The notes beneath the pieces were generated by a model, which was not told the origin of the DNA, did no database searches, and saw nothing but the letters and a program-made list of their open reading frames with translations. DNA of 30,543 bases from an uncultured Bacilli bacterium (GTDB taxonomy: Bacteria; Bacillota_I; Bacilli_A; RF39; UBA660): contig CANQRJ010000002.1 in assembly GCA_947626215.1 (NCBI GenBank), positions 1-30,543 of the forward strand, written 5' to 3'. This document shows, piece after piece, positions 23,283 through 29,305 of this stretch. The position numbers and the translations under genes were made by a program. The first letter of the stretch is position 1. Every line of letters starts with the position of its first letter.

Positions 23283-24185
23283 ATGAATCGTAAAGAAAAT
23301 TTAAAGAAAATGTTATTAGCATTAGGATTAAGTTTAGAGTTTGCTCATCCTACTTATGCTAATGAAATAGAAAATACAAATTCTTTTGTATTAGAAGCAA
23401 ATGATGAAAATAATGATATAGAAAATATAGAAGAATCTCAATTGGTTGAAGATTTAGCAGAAGAATCTATCAATACAGAAGAAACTCTTCCTATGGAAAA
23501 TACCGTAGTAACTGAAGAAGTTGATTTATATTCAGATGAAGAAATATTACAAAAGGTATTGCAAATTTATGGAGAAACTTATGAAGAATTTTATGCTATT
23601 GCAGTTCAAGTCATGGATGAAGCGGCTAAAAATCATTCTCCATATGGAAATATTTATGGTGTTGCAAGAGAATTTTATCGTTTATCAGAAATACCAAAAG
23701 AAGAAAAATTAGAAGTTGTGTTACCTTATTTTGGAATAAATTATCAAGGTTTTGATTTAGTACAGGCCGTTTTTGCCCATGAATCTAAATATGCAGATGG
23801 AAGTAGTTATAGTTCAGGATATTTTTTAGCAAATCATATTTGTAGTCGATTAAATAGTAAATTGTATGTTGCTTCTGCAGGAGCTAATATCATTAGTCAA
23901 ATTACTGCTAAAAGACAATATGAGGTTTATGCAAGAAAATTATATGTACGTCATTTAAATACGTGGACAAGAGTTACGGATGCACTTTTAGACCGTATGT
24001 TTGTAGAAGCCTGTGAAGGGGAATTCCAATTATATACTAACCCTTATCTTGGCTTTCGAGCAAATTCTTATTCAGGTAAAGTTTTTATTTCAAAAGATAA
24101 TTCTTATCGTGATCTTCAAAATGAATCCGATCGGATTAAAGCTCGTCCAGAACGTAAGCAAATTTTGACTTTAGCGTATAAGTAA
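23283..24185 (+). CDS. Exported protein, SleB-like cell-wall hydrolase candidate, paralogue of the 22218 gene
   Basis: 300 residues from ATG 23283 (GAAGGA 6 bases upstream; the ATG at 23265 has no ribosome site). Signal peptide: MNRKENLKKMLLALGLSLEF to about AHPTYA, then a long acidic linker (EESQLVEDLAEESINTEE) to about 80. The domain at about 155-270 reads DLVQAVFAHESKYADGSS, GYFLANHICSRLNS, ISQITAKRQYEVYARKLY and YLGFRANSY. This has the E...(A)N.I..R...Q(F/Y).VY...F-R spacing of SleB/CwlJ spore-cortex hydrolases. It aligns along its length with the domain of the upstream gene. Given the spore genes downstream, a role in spore or wall lysis is possible but unproven. Confidence 0.62.
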   Translation: MNRKENLKKMLLALGLSLEFAHPTYANEIENTNSFVLEANDENNDIENIEESQLVEDLAEESINTEETLPMENTVVTEEVDLYSDEEILQKVLQIYGETYEEFYAIAVQVMDEAAKNHSPYGNIYGVAREFYRLSEIPKEEKLEVVLPYFGINYQGFDLVQAVFAHESKYADGSSYSSGYFLANHICSRLNSKLYVASAGANIISQITAKRQYEVYARKLYVRHLNTWTRVTDALLDRMFVEACEGEFQLYTNPYLGFRANSYSGKVFISKDNSYRDLQNESDRIKARPERKQILTLAYK

Positions 24186-24199
24186 ATTTTTATAAAATG

Positions 24200-24230
24200 A
24201 AGCGTGATTATTTATTAATACGCTTTTTTA
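24200..24230 (+). terminator. Terminator after the tandem exported genes
   Basis: AAGCGT (24200-24205) pairs with ACGCTT (24220-24225), followed by TTTTT. It lies in the short gap before the convergent gerM end. Confidence 0.75.
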
Positions 24231-25136
24231 ATTGTTTAAAAAGATGACATTTTCTACATTTAGACTATCTTCTATCGATAGAGAAATGGAGTATTTTACT
24301 TCTTCTAATAAATCTTTTGATGCCAGTCCTTCATAAAGTAAATTGGAAAAAGAAAGAAGAACTTGAGATTCTAATATTTCATAGTTAGAAAGTTCAGTTG
24401 ATGCATTTAAGTAACTCATTAGATTTGTTTTTTCATTAGGTAAACTTTTTAAGTGTTCAATGATAATTTCTACTTTATTTTTGTCGTTATTTTCTAAAAT
24501 AGTCACAGGTACAAAATAAGAAGTATCTTGTTCTTTTGCAATGTAATACATGGTTGTTTTGGTTACATTTTTGACACTTTCTATATCATATATTTTGTTT
24601 ACTCCAATGTTTCTTGTAAGTAGAGGAGGAAGTTTATAAGTCGTATTCGGAATCGTTTCTAATAATTTTCCGTCTACATATATAATGATGCCTTTTACTC
24701 CTTTGATTTCGGTTAAGGAATAAACAATGCATTCTATTAATTTTTCTTCCATATTTTTAGGAATGTTTAATAGTTCTTTACTAAAATTAATTTTTAAAGT
24801 GGTATCTTGTAAATCCATACTTATTATTTTCGTTCCTTTTGGGATAATCGGTTCAAAGAGAGTGGGTATGTAATTCGCGTATTTCTCTCCAATTGTTAAA
24901 ATAGATAAAATGTTTTTTGCTTCTTCTTCGATACTTTCTCCTTCAATATGCATCGAGGTTCTAGAAACATACTCCGCATGGTTTAATAAATAAATGGGGG
25001 ATGTGTTATCGGATTCATAATGAACAGAGACAAAAGAATTTTCTGGTTCATTCTTTGGAAAAGAAAGAGTCATTAAAAAAACTAAAAGGGCAAACGTAGT
25101 AATAATAAATTTTCTTTTGATGGATTCTTTAATCAC
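24228..25136 (-). CDS. gerM: GerM-like spore germination protein
   Basis: 302 residues from GTG 25136; AGGTG lies 6 bases before it, whereas the in-frame GTG at 25145 is inside that site. A basic N-terminus and one membrane segment (about 9-28, FIITTFALLVFLMTLSF) anchor it outside. Two GerMN domains follow: about 60-165 (DTTLKINFSKELLN ... IVYSLTEIKGVKGIIIYVDG) and about 195-300 (FVPVTILENN ... LEEVKYSISLSI). GerM is made in the mother cell and needed for sporulation and germination. A sigma-E-like promoter lies upstream, and gerE precedes it, separated by a terminator. Confidence 0.87.
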   Translation of the reverse strand: MIKESIKRKFIITTFALLVFLMTLSFPKNEPENSFVSVHYESDNTSPIYLLNHAEYVSRTSMHIEGESIEEEAKNILSILTIGEKYANYIPTLFEPIIPKGTKIISMDLQDTTLKINFSKELLNIPKNMEEKLIECIVYSLTEIKGVKGIIIYVDGKLLETIPNTTYKLPPLLTRNIGVNKIYDIESVKNVTKTTMYYIAKEQDTSYFVPVTILENNDKNKVEIIIEHLKSLPNEKTNLMSYLNASTELSNYEILESQVLLSFSNLLYEGLASKDLLEEVKYSISLSIEDSLNVENVIFLNN

Positions 25137-25152
25137 GTAAATCACCTATTAA

Positions 25153-25180
25153 AATTTATGAAGAGAAATCAAACTTATGA
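25153..25180 (-). promoter_or_regulatory. Possible sigma-E promoter of gerM
   Basis: Minus strand: TCATAAG (25180-25174), 13-bp spacer, CATAAATT (25160-25153). It partly matches the Bacillus sigma-E consensus (kmATATT, then CATACAnT) and has the same spacing as the candidate before spoIIIAH. The leader to the GTG start is about 10-15 bases. Confidence 0.4.
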
Positions 25181-25184
25181 CAAG

Positions 25185-25210
25185 AAAAAAAGATTGATTA
25201 AATTTCAATC
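25185..25210 (-). terminator. Terminator after gerE
   Basis: Minus strand: GATTGA (25210-25205) pairs with TCAATC (25197-25192) and runs into T7. The gerE stop codon is in the loop. Confidence 0.75.
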
Positions 25211-25404
25211 TCCCCTAAACGAAGTAGTTCTACCACCGCGCTTGCTCGTCCTTTTACTTCTAATTTTTGCATTGCATTGGAAATATGGTTCCGAACCGTT
25301 TTTTCACTAATTTTTAAAACACTAGCAATTTCTTTAGTTGTTTTATTTTGAATGAGCATCTCAAAAATTTCTTTCTCCCGATGCGTTAATATTTTTTGTT
25401 TCAA
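25198..25404 (-). CDS. gerE: GerE late-sporulation transcription factor
   Basis: 68 residues from TTG 25404, with AGGTGA 5 bases upstream. The whole protein is a LuxR/GerE-type helix-turn-helix: LTHREKEIFEMLIQNKTTKEI, then ISEKTVRNHISNAMQKL (recognition helix about 33-47) and AVVELLRLGEIEI. Similarity to Bacillus GerE is very high along its full length. GerE works with sigma-K in the mother cell to time coat-gene expression. A sigma-K-like -10 lies upstream. It sits between gerM and spoIIIAH, all on the minus strand. Confidence 0.96.
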   Translation of the reverse strand: MKQKILTHREKEIFEMLIQNKTTKEIASVLKISEKTVRNHISNAMQKLEVKGRASAVVELLRLGEIEI

Positions 25405-25414
25405 AATTTCACCT

Positions 25415-25458
25415 ACTTCCTCATCAAACCATTTTTCTACTGTAGTTTATGAGGAAGT
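25415..25458. repeat. 10-bp inverted repeat upstream of gerE
   Basis: ACTTCCTCAT (25415-25424) and ATGAGGAAGT (25449-25458) are perfect complements 24 bases apart. The gerE-proximal arm lies just before the gerE ribosome site. The other arm overlaps the candidate sigma-K -10. In the plus direction a T7 run follows at about 25462-25468, so it could also stop antisense transcription. Confidence 0.6.
25443..25451 (-). promoter_or_regulatory. Possible sigma-K -10 element of gerE
   Basis: Minus strand CATAAACTA matches the sigma-K -10 form CATA-N3-TA. The -35 AC is not in an ideal place, so this is a partial match. Bacillus gerE is sigma-K transcribed, which fits. Confidence 0.38.
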
Positions 25459-25471
25459 CACTTTTTTTGCT

Positions 25472-25978
25472 CTAGGCATTTTGAAATTTAACAGTAATAT
25501 ATTTTTCTTTATCAAATAATTCTTGAACACTTCTTATGATGTTATTTGCAACCGTGCTATTATGATCATTTGACGCGATGACAATGCTAATCGTATCATT
25601 TTTTATTTTGACAAAACTATCAAAAGAAAACTTTTCTTGAATTAATTTTTCAATTTTTTCTTCATCTGCTTTTTTTTGATTTAAAGACATTAAAGAGTTA
25701 TAAGCATTATTTTTTTCTTCACTTGTTTTGGTACTATCCAATAAAATGGATTGATAATTTTCCATTTCTTCTAAGACACTTTCATCTTCTTGGACTCTAA
25801 GAGAAACTAAAAGAGAACTTTCTTCTACATTCACGCTTACTGGAGCACTTTCTTCACTTTTTTGAAAATCATTTAAAATATTTTGTAAACTAGAATCATT
25901 TAAAGTGACATAGTAAATAGATAAAACTAAAATTAAACTAAATAGGGTTACAAACCAAATACTTTGTTTATTAATCAT
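25472..25978 (-). CDS. spoIIIAH: SpoIIIAH, engulfment and forespore-channel protein
   Basis: 168 residues from ATG 25978, with GTGAGGA upstream. The N-terminus MINKQSIWFVTLFSLILVLSIYY closely follows Bacillus SpoIIIAH (single membrane span about 6-25). After a short linker, the YscJ-like ring-building domain (about 70-168) has TSEEKNNAYNSLMSL, KADEEKIEKLIQEKF and IKNDTISIVIASNDHNSTVANNII. SpoIIIAH in the mother-cell membrane binds SpoIIQ of the forespore. Here it is a single gene, not the last gene of a spoIIIAA-AH operon: the gene behind it is on the other strand. The linker is shorter than in Bacillus (218 residues). Confidence 0.92.
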   Translation of the reverse strand: MINKQSIWFVTLFSLILVLSIYYVTLNDSSLQNILNDFQKSEESAPVSVNVEESSLLVSLRVQEDESVLEEMENYQSILLDSTKTSEEKNNAYNSLMSLNQKKADEEKIEKLIQEKFSFDSFVKIKNDTISIVIASNDHNSTVANNIIRSVQELFDKEKYITVKFQNA

Positions 25979-26002
25979 TTTTCCTCACTCTTTCTTTCTA
26001 CC

Positions 26003-26030
26003 ACTTTATGTGTAAAAAATAAAATTATTA
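26003..26030 (-). promoter_or_regulatory. Possible sigma-E promoter of spoIIIAH
   Basis: Minus strand: TAATAAT (26030-26024), 13-bp spacer, CATAAAGT (26010-26003), close to the sigma-E consensus. This would explain how the stand-alone spoIIIAH is expressed in the mother cell. Confidence 0.42.
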
Positions 26031-26052
26031 CATGAAATAGAAAAAACTATGC

Positions 26053-26058
26053 TATAAT
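26053..26058 (+). promoter_or_regulatory. -10 element of the CmpB-like gene
   Basis: TATAAT about 22 bases before the ATG at 26081. I see no good -35 at the right distance. Confidence 0.45.
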
Positions 26059-26080
26059 AAAAGGGAAAGTTGGGGTAAGT

Positions 26081-26824
26081 ATGTATCAATTCTCACTTCT
26101 ATTTATGAAATTTATTTTGTTTAGCATGCTTGGTTATATCGTAGAAATGGTGATGTGTGCGATTGATGAAGGAAGATGGAATAATCGTGGCTTTTTATGT
26201 GGACCGATTCTTCCTGTTTTTGGTATAGGGGCTATGGTGATTATTTATTTACTAGAACCCTTTAGATATTCTGCTTTTTTAGTTTTTTTGTTAGGAATTA
26301 TTCTTACTTCAACGGTAGAGTATGTGGCAGGTTATTTGATTGAAAAAGTATTTCATAATAAATGGTGGGATTATAGTGAGGAACCTTTTAATTTACATGG
26401 AAGAATTTGTTTAAAAAATTCCCTTTTATTTGGAATTGGCTCTGTTTTTATTATTTATTTTATTAATCCTTATGTTACTAATTTTTTAATAGAGATTAAA
26501 GATGGCATTTTAATAGGTCTTACTATTGTAATTGGAATTGTTTTTTTATTTGATACTATTTATTCTTGTATTGTAGCTTATCAATTTCGAAATCGAATCA
26601 TTATTGTGGAAGATTTAAAAAATCAAAAATTATCAAAAATACCAGGAATGTTTGAAAAAATGCTAACTAAGAAGTTAGCAGGAAAAAGAATGTTACCAAA
26701 AAGAATTATAAAAGCATTCCCAGCCTTATTTCAAAAATATCAAAAAGAATTTGAATTAATGAGAAAAATAGAAGAAAAATTAAATATTCAAAGAAAGAAT
26801 AAATCAAAGAAAAAGAAAAAATAA
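26081..26824 (+). CDS. CmpB-family (putative ABC-transporter type IV) membrane protein
   Basis: 247 residues with about five membrane segments (about 5-25, 42-60, 65-87, 112-130, 140-165) and a long basic C-terminal tail ending in poly-Lys (KSKKKKK). The motifs NNRGFLCGPILPVFGIG (about 33-50) and WWDYSEEPFNLHGRICLKNS (about 100-119) are characteristic of the PF06541 family, annotated as a putative ABC-transporter type IV protein. No ATPase gene is nearby, so a transport role is unproven. TTGGGGTAAG precedes the ATG. Confidence 0.82.
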   Translation: MYQFSLLFMKFILFSMLGYIVEMVMCAIDEGRWNNRGFLCGPILPVFGIGAMVIIYLLEPFRYSAFLVFLLGIILTSTVEYVAGYLIEKVFHNKWWDYSEEPFNLHGRICLKNSLLFGIGSVFIIYFINPYVTNFLIEIKDGILIGLTIVIGIVFLFDTIYSCIVAYQFRNRIIIVEDLKNQKLSKIPGMFEKMLTKKLAGKRMLPKRIIKAFPALFQKYQKEFELMRKIEEKLNIQRKNKSKKKKK

Positions 26825-26837
26825 TTTATGTGGTAAG

Positions 26838-26878
26838 AAAAAACAAAATATTTTTCATATGGAACATGTTAGTTTTTT
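26838..26878. terminator. Possible terminator between convergent genes
   Basis: AAAAAAC (26838-26844) and GTTTTTT (26872-26878) flank a 27-base loop between the CmpB-like gene and the small minus-strand gene. The stem is AT-only apart from one pair, so weak. Confidence 0.3.
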
Positions 26879-27075
26879 ACAGATTGTGGCTTGTGGTCTG
26901 TTTTTTCTTTGTTTTTCTTTTCAGTTACTTCTTCACATGTTGCAATTTCTTGAAATTTTTTAAATTTTTCTTTGATTTTATCTGGTGCTTCTTTTTTTAA
27001 TTCATATTTATATTTACTAACGATTAAATATTTTTTTATTTCTTTATATAATTGCATGGCTTCTAAACTCATCAT
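26869..27075 (-). CDS. Small charged protein of unknown function
   Basis: 68 residues (or 67 from the second Met). AAAGGAG lies 4-7 bases before the start, a strong ribosome site. It is helical and very rich in Lys and Glu: LYKEIKKYLIVSKYKYELKK, then KIKEKFKKFQEIATCEEV and a polar tail KTDHKPQSVKN. No membrane span and one Cys. I recognise no family. A perfect 10-bp inverted repeat sits directly upstream, which may be an operator or RNA hairpin. Confidence 0.6.
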   Translation of the reverse strand: MMSLEAMQLYKEIKKYLIVSKYKYELKKEAPDKIKEKFKKFQEIATCEEVTEKKNKEKTDHKPQSVKN

Positions 27076-27086
27076 TTTACTCCTTT

Positions 27087-27116
27087 CAAATATGGACTTA
27101 ATTTATTCCATATTTG
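27087..27116. repeat. 10-bp inverted repeat before the small charged gene
   Basis: CAAATATGGA (27087-27096) and TCCATATTTG (27107-27116) are perfect complements with a 10-base loop. On the minus strand it ends directly at the AAAGGAG ribosome site of the small gene. The 27117-27270 stretch beyond it holds one more short inverted repeat, TTTGATTT (27188-27195) with AAATCAAA (27207-27214), and no gene I can support. Confidence 0.65.
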
Positions 27117-27270
27117 TATATGTGACTAAAGAATTTTCAATTTAAAGTTTTTGATTCTTATGTGTTCTATCAATTATAGCATTTTTATTTGATTTACATA
27201 AATATTAAATCAAAGAATATTTATTTTTAAACAATTTTATTTCTTCACTTTTTACATTCCAAAATGTCAA

Positions 27271-27296
27271 TTGACGACGGGGGGGGGTTGTATGAT
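27271..27296 (+). promoter_or_regulatory. Phase-variable promoter with G9 spacer (copy 1)
   Basis: -35 TTGACG (27271-27276), -10 TATGAT (27291-27296). The 14-bp spacer contains nine consecutive G (27279-27287). Slipped-strand gain or loss of G would change the spacing and hence expression; 12 G would give 17 bp. The leader after the -10 is identical to that of copy 2. Confidence 0.75.
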
Positions 27297-27331
27297 AAAA
27301 TCATTCTATAGAGTAGGGTGATTTTTTTCAT

Positions 27332-29158
27332 ATGAAATTAGAAAAATTTAAAGAAAAAAATAATAAAAAAATTGGAATTATATTGTTTACTATTACCTGT
27401 ATTATGCTAATAAGTGGAGTGATTTTTTATAGAACATTTGCTATTTTTGAAACAAATGACAATTTAGATCTCATTAATGGAAGTGTAGAAGATAAAGGGG
27501 ATATAGAGTTTGCATTTTATATAGATGGAACGATCTCTAAAAAAGCTCCAGAAAAGGGAAGTAATTATTCCTTAGATACAAGTAGCAGTTATTGTAAAGA
27601 TGTACTTAATAATACAAGAATCAGTAATGTAAATTGGAATGAAGAAAAATGGGGAATTGAATTAAATAATGTAAGTACGACAAAGACAAAATGTTATTTA
27701 TATTTTAAAGAAATATATAAAGAAGGAATTTTTAATGGAGCCATTCCAGATTTTTGAAATGGCAGACTCATTCCAGTAGAGATTAGTACAAATGAAGCTC
27801 CTAGTGGAGTTTCTATTACAGGTGCAACAACTCTTGGAGGAAAAGTAAGGAAAGCAGATATTACAACGAGTTGGTATAGCTATCGTGAAAAAAGATGGGC
27901 GAATGCCGTGATTTTAAAAGAAGGACATACAACTGAAGATTATAATGTAGGGGATGAAATACCAGAAAATGATATCGAAAGTTATTTTGTATGGATACCA
28001 AGATATAAATATAGATTATTTGCAGATATTAAAAATGAATATGATACAGAAATAATTACTAAAACATCGTTAAAGAGTACAAGTGAATTAGAAATTTATT
28101 CAAGTGGCGTCAAAAGCATAGAAATCGAATTTGAAACAAAAGATGCAGGCATTACAAATAGCGATGTAAAAGGAACATATTTAACTCATCCTGCATTTAT
28201 AAGTTTTGATTCTAATGGTTTTTGGGTAGGAAAGTTTGAAGCAGGAACGACATTAACAGATAACTATAATACGAGAAATAGTGAAGCTCTTCAAATTAAA
28301 CCCAATATCTATAGTTGGCGAAGAATACAACCAGCGAATGCATTTTATACAAGTTATGATTATTTAAGAGATTTAGAGAGTCATATGATAAAAAATACAG
28401 AATGGGGAGCCGTAGCATACCTTGCAAGTAGTTTATATGGCTTTTGTGAAGAGAGCAAGTGTACTGCAGAAATAAGATTTAATAATAATTCTGGGCATTT
28501 AACAGGATATGCGGCTAGTAAGGAACCAACTTGTGGAGCCATAGATATTAATGAAGAATGTAATAAATATGAAGAAGTCGCCCAAAATACAAATGGAACC
28601 TATACTTATAATTATTTTGATACAAGAAGTCAAGTAGCAAGTACAACAGGAAATTATAGTGGAGTTTATGATATGTCAGGTGGTGCTTGGGAATATGTTA
28701 TGGGAGTGATGCAATATAGTGAGTCAAGTTCTGAACCGGCAAGTGGCAGAAGTGGAGTAAATAATCATAACTCTGGATTTACAGGAAAGTATAGTTGTTA
28801 TAATTGTAATAACGGAACAGAAACAGAGCTTACGAATGGATTACCATGGCCGAGTAGTAAATATTATGATTTATATGATTATAATGGAACAACCCTTGCT
28901 TATTTAAGAGGAAAACTAGGAGATGGAACAAAAGAATTTGGACCTTTTGCATTAGTATCTTATGATTATGGAACAAAAATAGAAAGACGTATTAGTAGTT
29001 ATTACGCGGACACCGCGGCCTTTGTAAGTTCTGGAGCTCCTTGGTTCATGCGTGGTGGGAATTGGAGCACTGGCGCAGAATCGGGTATTATGGCATTTAT
29101 TAGCGCATATGGAAACGTAGATCCATGGTATGGTTTTCGTGTTGTTCTGACTCCATAA
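27332..29158 (+). pseudogene. Membrane-anchored FGE/C-type-lectin-fold surface protein, copy 1, interrupted by TGA
   Basis: One frame of 608 codons broken by TGA at codon 142 (27755-27757); the paralogue at 29306 has GGG there. Order: basic N-terminus, membrane anchor about 13-33 (IGIILFTITCIMLISGVIFY), an N-terminal beta domain with a Cys pair, then after the stop NGRLIPVEIS, KRWANAVILK, ESYFVWIPRYKY and THPAFISF...GFWVGKFEAG. The C-terminal formylglycine-generating-enzyme-like fold shows KNTEWGAVAYL, GVYDMSGGAWEYV, WFMRGGNWS and final GFRVVLTP. The GTG at 27908 has no ribosome site, so the long second part is not a separate gene. AGGGTG lies 11 bases before the ATG. Either a nonsense-inactivated copy or a leaky stop. 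Confidence 0.8.
28990..29155 (+). other. Candidate DGR-type variable region at the end of copy 1
   Basis: The last about 55 codons encode the part of the FGE/CLec fold that diversity-generating retroelements mutate, ending in GFRVVLTP. Codon use changes here: a run GCG-GAC-ACC-GCG-GCC, several AGC/ACT/GGC/GAT codons and CTG stand out from the AT-ending codons upstream, as if AAY-type template codons had been altered at A. No template repeat or reverse transcriptase is visible in this window, so this stays a hypothesis. Confidence 0.35.
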
Positions 29159-29171
29159 ATGATCATGTATA

Positions 29172-29207
29172 ATATGGTGTGTAAATTAAAAACACATCAT
29201 ATTTTTT
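29172..29207 (+). terminator. Terminator after copy 1
   Basis: ATATGGTGTGT (29172-29182) pairs with ACACATCATAT (29192-29202), with one G-T pair, around a 9-base loop and followed by T6. It lies 13 bases after the stop. A hairpin in this place is also found just after many DGR variable regions. Confidence 0.85.
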
Positions 29208-29243
29208 AATAAATTAAACGATTTACTTTTTGCTAAATGTAAA

Positions 29244-29270
29244 TTGACATCGGGGGGGGGGTCATATGAT
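29244..29270 (+). promoter_or_regulatory. Phase-variable promoter with G10 spacer (copy 2)
   Basis: -35 TTGACA (29244-29249), -10 TATGAT (29265-29270). The 15-bp spacer contains ten consecutive G (29252-29261). The surrounding AAATGT-x-AATTGAC and the leader after the -10 match copy 1. Confidence 0.78.
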
Positions 29271-29305
29271 AAAATCATTCTATAGAGTAGGGTGATTTTT
29301 TTCAT

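Noticed and set aside
27755..27757. UGA recoded as Trp (Mollicutes-like code) or selenocysteine in copy 1
   Set aside because: TGA is the normal stop of several genes here (mraZ, rsmH, rimM, yceD, fmt), Trp is TGG throughout, and the paralogue has Gly at this position; no SECIS-like structure is visible.
27908..29158. Separate gene starting at GTG 27908
   Set aside because: Same frame as the 27332 gene, no ribosome site, and it begins in the middle of a conserved segment; it is the part of copy 1 after the TGA.
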